A DNA stretch of 64,000 nucleotides from contig NZ_JH947125.1 of NCBI RefSeq assembly GCF_000302595.1, positions 164,884 to 228,883 on the forward strand. The letters are read 5' to 3'. Of this stretch, positions 18,027 to 26,284 are shown in pieces. Each line of letters begins with the position of its first letter. The stretch's first letter is position 1. Source of the stretch: Pedobacter arcticus A12. GTDB taxonomy: Bacteria > Bacteroidota > Bacteroidia > Sphingobacteriales > Sphingobacteriaceae. Below the pieces are notes generated by a model that worked only from the letters and a program-made list of their open reading frames with translations, had not been told where the DNA came from and made no database searches. Made by a program: the position numbers and the translations under genes.

Positions 18027-18827
18027 ATGAAACATTCCAGTATTTATGTATTAGCTAGTGCTTTATTATTTAACGTAGCATGTAGTACTAAAAAAACAGC
18101 TACCAATGCAGTAAGCAATATTGAAAGCCTTCCAACAAAAGAAGTGGGTTCTGCTGGTACCGTAGAAGCGGTACTTAACAATGAGAAAGTTACCTATAAA
18201 ACCGTAAGAGCTGCAGATGGTGAAATTTGGTTACAACAAAACTTAGGTTCGTTAAGAGTAGCTGCGAACATTAGTGATAAAAATGCTTATGGCAATTATT
18301 TTCAATGGGGAAGAGGAATTGATGGGCATGAAAAAGCAGAAGGAGCTGTAGAAGTTGGAGTGGCAAAACCAAATAACCCTCGAGGATTATCAAAAACAGA
18401 AAAGAATCCATTTTATGCATCGGAGAAAGCTACCGGTTTTTGGTGGAAAGGTGGTGACCAATATGATACTTGGGAAGCCAATGAAAATGCAAGAATTAAT
18501 GAAATAAACGGTTGCGACCCATGTAAACAATTACTTGGCCGCCAGTGGAGAATGCCAACGTTACAAGAGTGGAAAAGTGTTTTAGTAGCCGAAAAAGCAA
18601 CTAGTTTTTTAACAGCTTACTCTTCAAACTTAAAACTAGTTCCTGCCGGTATGAAAAACGCCAATAATGGTAAAGTAGGTAGCCAAACTAGCATGTTAAG
18701 GTATTGGGCCGGCACAGCTGCTGCATCTGGTAACGCTTTTTTAGTTTATTTAAGTAACAAAGGCTTAGAATACCCGGCCTTTAGCAGAGCTGGCGGATTG
18801 CCAGTAAGATGCATCAGGGCTAAGTAA
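18027..18827 (+). CDS. FISUMP-domain lipoprotein
   Basis: A 266-residue lipoprotein with lipobox NVAC at Cys20. The rest is one FISUMP-type domain (Fibrobacter succinogenes major paralogous domain): VTYKTVRAADGEIWLQQNLG, DKNAYGNYFQWGRGIDG, NGCDPCKQLLGRQWRMPTLQEW and LPVRCIRAK. It is clearly related to residues 405-635 of the protein at 12302, including the CDPC cysteine pair. The start codon follows the propeller stop after 1 nt, so translation is probably coupled. A surface-anchored partner or scaffold for the propeller is the natural guess; no enzymatic role is known to me. Confidence 0.72.
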   Translation: MKHSSIYVLASALLFNVACSTKKTATNAVSNIESLPTKEVGSAGTVEAVLNNEKVTYKTVRAADGEIWLQQNLGSLRVAANISDKNAYGNYFQWGRGIDGHEKAEGAVEVGVAKPNNPRGLSKTEKNPFYASEKATGFWWKGGDQYDTWEANENARINEINGCDPCKQLLGRQWRMPTLQEWKSVLVAEKATSFLTAYSSNLKLVPAGMKNANNGKVGSQTSMLRYWAGTAAASGNAFLVYLSNKGLEYPAFSRAGGLPVRCIRAK

Positions 18828-18919
18828 TTATAATGTATTTATAGTTCAATTGCCGAATGTTGATTTGCAACATTTTAATAATTTAAAAAATCGGCAACAA
18901 TTATAATTTAAAAAAAAAG

Positions 18920-20317
18920 ATGAAGAAACTATTAACCATATTAATTCTACTGATATCTGGGCATTCTTTTGCTCAAATCAATCTTCCTTCCTTCTTTTCA
19001 GATAACATGATTTTGCAGCGAAATGCAGAGGTGAGTTTCTGGGGCTGGGGGAATAAAGGAGCTGAGGTGACAGTTACCCCGTCGTGGTCTAACGAAATGA
19101 TTAAAGTACCAACAACTGGGCATGCTCGTTTTGATGTAAAGTTGAAAACACCAGAGGCAGGAGGTCCATATGAAATAACTGTAACAACAGGAATTTACAA
19201 AAAAGTAATCAAAAATATTTTAATTGGTGAGGTTTGGTTGTGTTCTGGTCAGTCCAATATGCAATGGAATTCTTATAACCGATTAAAAGAAATGTTAGAT
19301 GAATTACCAAACGCCACTAACCCTAAAATTAGGCTATTAAATGTGAGCAACATCGCTTCTCTAACTTCACAAGATAATACTTTTGATTCTTGGCAAGAGT
19401 CTAATCCTGAAACTGTAGCAGGTTTTAGCGCCATCGGTTATTTTATAGCAAAGCACATGAGCGAAGAGTTAAATGTACCAGTAGGGATAATTAATTCGAG
19501 TTGGGGCGGTACAGCTGCAGAGTTTTGGACACCAGCTAGGGTGATTGATGCAGATGAGGAATTAGCAGCGAATGCAAAAAAGCAAAGACCCGCTCCTTCA
19601 AAGCCATATGAAGCAGGCTCGCTTTGGAATTCTATGATCAACCCATTTGTGGGCTACAATATTTCTGGCGTGTTTTGGTATCAAGGCGAATCAAACATCG
19701 TATCGTACTCTGGTTATAATAAACTTTTTTCTGCCATGATTAACAGTTGGAGAACTGCGTGGAAAAGTGATTTCCCATTTTATTATGTACAAATAGCACC
19801 TTATGACTACAAATCAAAACCTGAAGAGCAAAGAGGGGCACTGCTAAGAGAACAGCAAGTCCAAACTTTAAGTCTTCCAAAAACTGGGATGGCAGTAGTT
19901 ACTGATTTGGTTCCAGACGTGGCAAACATCCATCCTACAAGAAAAGTTGAGGTAGCAAAAAGACTCGCCGATTTAGCATTGGTAGAAGTTTACGGAAAAA
20001 AGAAAATCGATTATAAATCACCAGTGTACAAAAGGCACAAAATTGAAGGTGATAAAATTATCATTGAATTTAATGACCTAAAAGGGAGGCTAAAAGTAGA
20101 TGGTGCATTTATCACTGATTTATTAATTGCGGATGATTCAAAAAAGTTTATTCCAGCAGATTACAAAATTGTAAACAATCAACTAATTGTATTTAGCAAA
20201 TCGATAAAGAAACCTGTTGCAGTTAGGTTTGGTTTCTCTGATGTAAGCAGACCTAATTTGTTTAACAGCAATGGTTTGCCAGTTTCTCCATTTAGAACGG
20301 ATAATTGGAATCTATAG
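18920..20317 (+). CDS. Sialate O-acetylesterase-type SGNH esterase
   Basis: Secreted 465-residue carbohydrate esterase of the SASA family, which removes O-acetyl groups from sialic acids or other sugars. After a signal peptide (cut near SFAQ) come the family's N-terminal beta-sandwich (LPSFFSDNMILQRNAEVSFWGW), the nucleophile block CSGQSNMQW with Ser112, GIINSSWGGTAAEFWTP, FWYQGESN, and the C-terminal His block NIHPTRK. It lies in the same operon as the propellers and GH20 (92-nt gap). Its presence with a sialic-lyase-type gene and a symporter is the best argument that O-acetylated sialic acid or a similar acetylated glycan is the target. Family members also act on plant polysaccharides. Confidence 0.88.
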   Translation: MKKLLTILILLISGHSFAQINLPSFFSDNMILQRNAEVSFWGWGNKGAEVTVTPSWSNEMIKVPTTGHARFDVKLKTPEAGGPYEITVTTGIYKKVIKNILIGEVWLCSGQSNMQWNSYNRLKEMLDELPNATNPKIRLLNVSNIASLTSQDNTFDSWQESNPETVAGFSAIGYFIAKHMSEELNVPVGIINSSWGGTAAEFWTPARVIDADEELAANAKKQRPAPSKPYEAGSLWNSMINPFVGYNISGVFWYQGESNIVSYSGYNKLFSAMINSWRTAWKSDFPFYYVQIAPYDYKSKPEEQRGALLREQQVQTLSLPKTGMAVVTDLVPDVANIHPTRKVEVAKRLADLALVEVYGKKKIDYKSPVYKRHKIEGDKIIIEFNDLKGRLKVDGAFITDLLIADDSKKFIPADYKIVNNQLIVFSKSIKKPVAVRFGFSDVSRPNLFNSNGLPVSPFRTDNWNL

Positions 20318-20325
20318 AATTAACC

Positions 20326-20352
20326 AAGCTCTGGCGAAAGTCGCCAGAGCTT
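20326..20352 (+). terminator. Hairpin after the esterase gene
   Basis: Perfect 12-bp stem AAGCTCTGGCGA / TCGCCAGAGCTT with a 3-nt loop, followed by TATTTATA. It likely ends or weakens the long operon 9 nt after the esterase stop. Confidence 0.8.
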
Positions 20353-20379
20353 TATTTATAAACAATAAAAATTAAAATT

Positions 20380-21684
20380 ATGAAAAAACTGTACATTTTA
20401 ACACTAGTCTATATCCTTTTTACAATAAAAGGGTACTCTCAAAATCTTTTTAATCAGGATTTTACTTCGTCATCTACATTGACGGATTACTTTAAAGACC
20501 CTAGTCCTGCACAAAATCAATTAAATTTTATTTCTAGTTATGGCACTATAGCAACAAAGATTGCTTCTAATACTGTTGTTTTCGGTAAAACGACATCTTC
20601 TATTATTATAAATAGAAAAACGCCAATTACTACAAATCCATTAACTTTTCTAAAATTTCAGTTTAAATTGAAGATGGACTACCGAGACAATTCAGTTGTT
20701 ACCACCGGAAACCCAACGTTTTTTCTTGGAAACGGCACAAGTACGGGATGGTCCAACTTAAGTTCAACGCTTGCGCCGGACGATGCCGAGTTGTTTGCTA
20801 AGTTTGATATAGTAGTGGCAACGGATGATGTCGCTCAAGCCGTTCAGTACCGTTTGGGGGGGTCATCAGTACTTAACGCTAGTAACTCCTACGGAATAGT
20901 TACCGTTTTTTGTAACACAGGAGTGGCAGCTGTCGACTATACAGGAATGGACGGGAATACGTACACTTTAGCATCGAAAAAATTTGATATTTGGCTAAAT
21001 AATGGGCGTGTTAGGGCCACCGTTAACGCAACAACTAGTACTGTTGCTCCAACTATGTTTAAAATGGTATATCCATCTCAAATGCAAAGTGTGGATATTT
21101 CTATAGACTACATTAAAATCTGGGATCAAACAACAGTATTACCAATCTCTTTATCTAGATTTAATGGTCAATTGGCAAATAATGGGATTAAGTTAGACTG
21201 GAAAACAGCATCAGAACAAAACAACAGTCATTTTGAAGTTTTAAGATCTCAAGACGGAAAAGAGTTTACGGCAATTGCTACCATCTCTGGAAATGGTAAT
21301 TCAAATGCACCAATTGCATATCAATATGTAGATAACAATCCATTAAAGGGTACTAATTATTATAAATTAAAGCAGTATGATCTAAACGGAAACGCAGAAG
21401 AGTTTGCAAAAGTTGTAGCTGTGCAAAGTGGTCTTGGAACAGCAAATCAATTCACAGCGTTTTATAACGATGGACTAATAAACCTAAATTACCTTTCATC
21501 AAGTGCGCAAAAAAGTATGTTAGTTACGGTGCATGATATCAATGGGAAATCTATTTTATCAAAAAATATTGCAATTAGTTCTATTAACTCAAACTACGCA
21601 CTTCCAATTCAATTAACAAATGGAATATATGTGGTGAGTGTTATTGATGGAAAAGATAGTTTTGCAACAAAAATCATCAACTAA
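20380..21684 (+). CDS. Secreted T9SS cargo protein with N-terminal beta-sandwich domain
   Basis: A 434-residue secreted protein with a signal peptide cut near GYSQ. The N-terminal about 230 residues form a beta-rich domain with no recognised family (NLFNQDFTSSSTLTDYF; FKLKMDYRDNSVVTTGN; SVDISIDYIKIWD), resembling lectin-like jelly-roll modules. Then comes an Fn3-like linker (LPISLSRFNGQLANNGIKLDWKTASEQNNSHFEVLRS, about 255-350) and a type A T9SS sorting domain (about 360-434, ending YVVSVIDGKDSFATKIIN). The same linker style occurs in the protein at 12302. No catalytic motif was seen, so a carbohydrate-binding surface protein is the best guess. It lies between two terminators and may be transcribed alone or by read-through. 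Confidence 0.7.
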   Translation: MKKLYILTLVYILFTIKGYSQNLFNQDFTSSSTLTDYFKDPSPAQNQLNFISSYGTIATKIASNTVVFGKTTSSIIINRKTPITTNPLTFLKFQFKLKMDYRDNSVVTTGNPTFFLGNGTSTGWSNLSSTLAPDDAELFAKFDIVVATDDVAQAVQYRLGGSSVLNASNSYGIVTVFCNTGVAAVDYTGMDGNTYTLASKKFDIWLNNGRVRATVNATTSTVAPTMFKMVYPSQMQSVDISIDYIKIWDQTTVLPISLSRFNGQLANNGIKLDWKTASEQNNSHFEVLRSQDGKEFTAIATISGNGNSNAPIAYQYVDNNPLKGTNYYKLKQYDLNGNAEEFAKVVAVQSGLGTANQFTAFYNDGLINLNYLSSSAQKSMLVTVHDINGKSILSKNIAISSINSNYALPIQLTNGIYVVSVIDGKDSFATKIIN

Positions 21685-21691
21685 ATATAAT

Positions 21692-21745
21692 TTTAAACGA
21701 GCTACCCTAAAGCGTGATATTCAAGTACAGGGTGGCTCGTTTAAA
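21692..21745 (+). terminator. Long-stem terminator after the T9SS cargo gene
   Basis: 17-bp arms (21692-21708 and 21729-21745; cores ACGAGCTACCCT and AGGGTGGCTCGT) with one G-U wobble and a 20-nt loop; T/A-rich flanks make it work in either direction. The 201 nt between it and the next gene hold no ORF or clear promoter. Confidence 0.7.
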
Positions 21746-21946
21746 TGTCGAATTTAAAATAATTACCACTAAAGTGCCTTTCATAGTCTTTTAAATCAGA
21801 ATAGTTAGTGCCCTCTTTTTTAATAAACGTTTGTACCAACATTGTGGACTAGTAAATATCAACAAGCATACTGATACATTCTTTTAATTAATCGGTCTTA
21901 AAAGCCAGCAAAATACGTGTCTACACCTTAAACCTAAATTATATTA

Positions 21947-23332
21947 ATGAGAGATTTTAAACTAATTAACGGAAAAATAAATGTGCTATATGCCATAATA
22001 CTGTGCGTGATTCCGTGTTTAAACAACTCTTGCAATGCACAAAACATGAGCTACAAAGAAAGAAAGCTAACAAGCGAGGCTAAAGGACATTTACTCAACA
22101 CCACTCAATGTTTTTCGCCAGATGGGGATTGGTTAGTTTATGATACTCGCAATGACGATAGCAAAATAGGGAGTACCAAAACCATCGAAATGATAAATAT
22201 CAACACAGGTATTATCAAAGAACTTTACCACACTAACAACCAAACCGAATACGGCCCAGGCGTTGGTGCGGCAACATTTTCGCCTACCGAAAACAAAGTG
22301 ATTTTTATTCATGGAATAAGAAACTCCAACAAAACCAACCCCTACGATTTTACCAGAAGAACTGGTGTTGCCATAGCTGTAAGCAAGCCACTACAACCCA
22401 TTTTTATGGATGCCAGAGATGTTAATCCTCCGTTTACGATTGGAGCCTTAAGAGGAGGGACTCATGCACACACCTGGAGTGGAGACGGACAAGCGATAAG
22501 TTATACTTATAATGACGATGTTATTGCGAAAAGCGGTAAAATCAAAGATTTAAGAACCGTAGGTATTATGTTTCCTGGAAAGGTTAATGTAGCAGATGAT
22601 GGTTCTTTAGAAAATAACAGCGGCGAAATGTTTTCCGTTATTATTGCAAACGTAACAGAAAACCCAAATCCTAATAGCGACGAAGTAGATAAAGCATTTG
22701 ACGAATGTTGGATTGGGAATGATGGTTACCTAAAAAATGATGGTAATCGTCAGCACCGGGCAATAGCTTTTCAAGGCAATGTTAGAAATGAATTAGGGGA
22801 AACTGTTACAGATATATTTGTGGTAGATCTTCCTGCGGATTTGAATACATTGAAAGCAGAAACTACGCAAGGACTAGCTTCTGCTAGACTTGCAGTGCCA
22901 GTAAGCTTGGCGCAGCGGAGAATAACAAAACTTAAAGAAGGAGTAAAAGGTCCGCGTCATTGGCTTCGCACCAGTGCTGATGGTCGTATTATTGCCTTTC
23001 TCTCCAAAGACAAAGCAGGTTATATAAATGCATTCGGTGTTTCTCCAAACGGAGGTGCTGTAAAACAGCTGAGCTTTCATAAGTTTGATATCGAAAGCGG
23101 CTTTAACTTTAGCCCAGACGGGAAGCAACTAGCATATATCGCTGATAGAGATGTTTATATTACTGATATTGAAACAGGCGAGTCTACAAAAATAGCAGAC
23201 AACCAACCCGATACCAAGTTTACTGGTACAGTAGTATGGTCTCCAGACGGAAAAAAACTTGTTTACAACAAGTATGTAAATCGTTCTGGAGGAGCATTTT
23301 TGCAGATTTTTGTTTTAGAAAAGGAAGATTGA
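21947..23332 (+). CDS. DUF3748 (YidR-like) beta-propeller protein
   Basis: Exported 461-residue protein with a probable lipobox, NNSCNAQ (Cys29). Repeated TolB/PD40-type blades are seen: FSPDGDWLVYDTR, FSPTENKVIFIHG, HTWSGDGQAISYTYNDDV, FSPDGKQLAYIAD and WSPDGKKLVYNKY. The pattern with RGGTHAHTWSGDG and a long DECWIG-containing insert resembles the DUF3748 family, typified by E. coli YidR, which lies near the sulfatase YidJ and symporter YidK. The biochemical role is unknown; related propellers include oligogalacturonide lyases, so a lyase or glycan-binding function is possible. It is a single gene with its own promoter region, convergent with the GH27 gene. Confidence 0.75.
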   Translation: MRDFKLINGKINVLYAIILCVIPCLNNSCNAQNMSYKERKLTSEAKGHLLNTTQCFSPDGDWLVYDTRNDDSKIGSTKTIEMININTGIIKELYHTNNQTEYGPGVGAATFSPTENKVIFIHGIRNSNKTNPYDFTRRTGVAIAVSKPLQPIFMDARDVNPPFTIGALRGGTHAHTWSGDGQAISYTYNDDVIAKSGKIKDLRTVGIMFPGKVNVADDGSLENNSGEMFSVIIANVTENPNPNSDEVDKAFDECWIGNDGYLKNDGNRQHRAIAFQGNVRNELGETVTDIFVVDLPADLNTLKAETTQGLASARLAVPVSLAQRRITKLKEGVKGPRHWLRTSADGRIIAFLSKDKAGYINAFGVSPNGGAVKQLSFHKFDIESGFNFSPDGKQLAYIADRDVYITDIETGESTKIADNQPDTKFTGTVVWSPDGKKLVYNKYVNRSGGAFLQIFVLEKED

Positions 23333-23354
23333 TTTGAATATAGAGAGGGTGTAG

Positions 23355-23403
23355 AACAAACTGTATCTAAAGCTATTCGTTTTAGCTCCTGACACAGTTT
23401 GTT
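23355..23403. terminator. Bidirectional terminator between convergent genes
   Basis: Arms AACAAACTGTATC (23355-23367) and GACACAGTTTGTT (23391-23403) pair with one mismatch. The 23-nt loop can pair further (CTAAA/TTTAG). It serves the DUF3748 gene on the plus strand and the GH29-sulfatase-GH27 operon on the minus strand. Confidence 0.7.
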
Positions 23404-23471
23404 TTACCTAATTCTTTACAAAGCCAGAACATCTTTAAAAATAAGAATTATTGGCAAGCTTTAAATCTGCG

Positions 23472-24647
23472 TTATTTAACCTTCATCACCACAACTCCAT
23501 GTTTAGGGATATCAAAAGAACGACTTTGTTTTAACTTCCCTAATTCTTTATGTAGCCATAAATCTCTTAAACGAACTCTTCCCTTTTTACCAATAAGTTC
23601 TGGTGTAAGTACAAATTTTTCGGTTCTGTTTCCACGATTAAGAATTGCTATTGCATTTTCTTTTCCATCAATACCTAACTTTTTAAGCCAGATCTCTATT
23701 TCGCCTTTATGGTAAATTCTCTGCGCTTGATGAAAGCCCTTATCTTGGTTTAAAGCAATCAACTCTTTGTTTGTTAGTATCTCTAGGGTCTCTTTAGACA
23801 TTTTTGTTAAATCGTTGCCGGCAAGTAAAGGAGAGTTGAGTATACACCACATAGAAAAGTGCGATTTATCCTCATCGTACGTCATTCCACGGCCCACTTG
23901 CAACATATCCATATCATTATAATGCCCTGCAGAAGCATATTTGTATAATTCTCTGTTAAGGTCAATAATGGTTAAAATAGAGGAAAACGTTGAACTGATA
24001 TCTCCAGATATACGCCACGAATCTGCTTTATTAATTACCCATGTTCCGGGGAACTTCCATCTACAAACGTTGACCAAGTAGTTGTTATCTAAAGATTTAA
24101 TATGATTAATGATTTTTGTGTATTCAGTTTCCTCATCAAGTTTCATCTTCTCTCCGCCACACCAATCAACCTTTAGAAAATCATAGCCCCACTCTTTAAA
24201 ATATAGCTTACAATCCTCCTCAATATGGCCGTATATCCCTACGTTGATGCCGTTTTTATCATGATCGTAGATTGAACCACAAGTGTTTTTCCCTGCATCG
24301 GTATATATGCCTGCTTTTAAGTTTTTGTTATGGATATAGTCCGCTAAATATTTCATTCCGGAAGGGAATTTAGTGGAGTCAGCAAATATTTTTCCTGTTG
24401 AATCACGTCCGCCAAAAAAGCCGTCGTCAATATTAACAAAGCGATAACCTGCTTTGTACATCCCAGAACTAATCATAGCGTCTGCCTGGCGTTTGATAAT
24501 GTCTTCATTGATATGGATGCGATAGTTATTCCAGCTGCTCCAGCCCATAATGGGAGCTTTCGCTGTTTGAGCCTGGAGCTGTAAAACAGGCAACAGCCCG
24601 CTTAACAGAATTAAAGCAAATGTTCTTATAAGCCTGATTTTAGTCAT
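23472..24647 (-). CDS. GH27 alpha-galactosidase/alpha-N-acetylgalactosaminidase
   Basis: Secreted retaining glycosidase of 391 residues from the preferred ATG at 24647, which opens a signal peptide (MTKIRLIRTFALILLSGLLP, cut near QAQT). Upstream in-frame codons lack that shape. GH27 landmarks: MGWSSWNNYRIHI near the start, IDDGFFGGRD, nucleophile Asp161 in KVDWCGG, acid/base Asp216 in WRISGDI, and HYNDMDMLQVGRG. GH27 acts on alpha-Gal or alpha-GalNAc termini; which one cannot be read safely. It is the last gene of the GH29-sulfatase-GH27 operon (92-nt gap). A decayed second copy lies at 55847-57005. Confidence 0.92.
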   Translation of the reverse strand: MTKIRLIRTFALILLSGLLPVLQLQAQTAKAPIMGWSSWNNYRIHINEDIIKRQADAMISSGMYKAGYRFVNIDDGFFGGRDSTGKIFADSTKFPSGMKYLADYIHNKNLKAGIYTDAGKNTCGSIYDHDKNGINVGIYGHIEEDCKLYFKEWGYDFLKVDWCGGEKMKLDEETEYTKIINHIKSLDNNYLVNVCRWKFPGTWVINKADSWRISGDISSTFSSILTIIDLNRELYKYASAGHYNDMDMLQVGRGMTYDEDKSHFSMWCILNSPLLAGNDLTKMSKETLEILTNKELIALNQDKGFHQAQRIYHKGEIEIWLKKLGIDGKENAIAILNRGNRTEKFVLTPELIGKKGRVRLRDLWLHKELGKLKQSRSFDIPKHGVVVMKVK

Positions 24648-24739
24648 GATTTTTGCATGGATTTTGAGATAATATTTAGGTGTAAAATTTTTGTAAAAGC
24701 AGACGGTTTTATAAATAACAAAAAGCAAGTTATATTTAA

Positions 24740-26284
24740 TCAGCGAAAGCGTATTTCATCGGGCCATGGAACTTGCTTTCCATCTGCTTTGAATGTTGGC
24801 ATCTGTGCTTGCCGATTTTTTAATTTTCGGGTTAGTAAACGGGCTAAGGCTTTTGTTTTATTGGGAAACTGTTTTGATGTATTGTGTTCTTCTTTAATAT
24901 CTTTATTTAGGTTGTACAATTCTAATGTTCCATATTTTTCAAAGTAGATCAACTTCCAGTCTCCTTGCCTAATGGCAACCATAAACGAATTATCTCGACT
25001 GCTGTTTCCTCCTCCCCAATTATTTGGGAAGTTCCAAATCAAAGGCCGTTTTTTATCCATACGTTTTGGGTTGGTTATAAAAGGAACAATGCTTTTACCA
25101 TCTAATTTTTGTACCGTGGTATAATTTTTTACTCCTGCCATTTGTAAAATGGTAGGATAAAAATCTTCGATAATAACGTTCTGTTTGGATGTAGTGCCGG
25201 GCTTACTAAAGCCATTCCAAAACACCATCATCGGTTCGCGGATACCGCCTTCATACAATGAGCCTTTTCCGCCTCGCAATGGATAGTTTTGAGTGTTAGG
25301 TTTTCCTACTCGGGGCGAATGCGAAAAACCTCCGTTATCCGACATAAAAATAATGATGGTGTTTTTTGCCAGGTCCTTTTGTTCTAGGTAGTCCATCAAT
25401 TTGCCCAAACTATGGTCCATCCCTTCTATCAAAGCGCAATAAGAGGCTTCTGACGGGGAGTAGCCTTTATCCAGATACGGCTTAACAAATCTGCTATCAG
25501 CATCAAAGGGTAAATGGACCGCATAATGGGACATATACAGAAAAAATGGTTTTTTCTGAATTTGGGCGGTATCCATCGCCAGCATTGCTTCGGTGGTCAA
25601 GTCTTCTGTAAGGAAAGTAGAAGTGCCCCAATATTTTTTAAGATTGGGTAGATCTGCCTTTACATTATAATGATTTGGGCGGTAACCAAAACTATCCTTA
25701 GCAAAATAAGAAGCAGGATTACCTGCTGCGCCACCGCCGATGTTTTTCTGGAATCCTAAGTTGAGTGGATTTGCTCCTGTGGTTTGCGTAGCTCCAAAGT
25801 GGGCTTTTCCGCAATGAATGGTATAATAGCCGTTGTCTGTTAGCAGTTGGGGCAAAGCAGTTGCATACACACTTTTTGATTGCCCGGCAAATGGTGATAA
25901 TCCGTTTACGTTCCAATTTGGTGTTTGCAATAGCTCATCTTTTGGGTCTACCTGTATGTCTTTCTCAGATACCCAGTTGGTAACTCTGTGAGCGGCGGAA
26001 TTTATGCCTGACATTAAACTTACCCTTGAAGGTGTGCATATCGAATTTGCATAAGCGTTGGTAAATTTTACCGATTGCCTAGCCAACCTCTCCATATTGG
26101 GCGTATGAAACTTTTTATTTGCATTTGTGGTGCTGTCCCAAAATGGAACCGATGTGTCTTGCCAACCCATATCATCTACCAAAAAGAAAATGACGTTAGG
26201 CTTTTGTTTCTGGGCAAACAAAGTAACAGGAAAGTAGCACAATGTTAAAAAACAGAAGCAACTCACTTTTATGATTTCTTTCAT
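24740..26284 (-). CDS. S1-family sulfatase (Cys type)
   Basis: Secreted or periplasmic arylsulfatase-fold enzyme of 514 residues. The signal peptide ends near LFAQ. Metal-site residues appear in FFLVDDMGWQDT, the formylglycine precursor is Cys83 in the motif CTPSR, and the conserved GKAHFG and MSDNGG blocks follow. Activity requires conversion of Cys83 to formylglycine; no maturase gene is in the window. The start overlaps the GH29 stop by an ATGA, so translation is coupled. It is strikingly close to the sulfatase at 36928, including the shared C-terminal block GKQVPWPDEI. The substrate is probably sulfated Gal or HexNAc; SulfAtlas subfamily is not assigned. Confidence 0.92.
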   Translation of the reverse strand: MKEIIKVSCFCFLTLCYFPVTLFAQKQKPNVIFFLVDDMGWQDTSVPFWDSTTNANKKFHTPNMERLARQSVKFTNAYANSICTPSRVSLMSGINSAAHRVTNWVSEKDIQVDPKDELLQTPNWNVNGLSPFAGQSKSVYATALPQLLTDNGYYTIHCGKAHFGATQTTGANPLNLGFQKNIGGGAAGNPASYFAKDSFGYRPNHYNVKADLPNLKKYWGTSTFLTEDLTTEAMLAMDTAQIQKKPFFLYMSHYAVHLPFDADSRFVKPYLDKGYSPSEASYCALIEGMDHSLGKLMDYLEQKDLAKNTIIIFMSDNGGFSHSPRVGKPNTQNYPLRGGKGSLYEGGIREPMMVFWNGFSKPGTTSKQNVIIEDFYPTILQMAGVKNYTTVQKLDGKSIVPFITNPKRMDKKRPLIWNFPNNWGGGNSSRDNSFMVAIRQGDWKLIYFEKYGTLELYNLNKDIKEEHNTSKQFPNKTKALARLLTRKLKNRQAQMPTFKADGKQVPWPDEIRFR

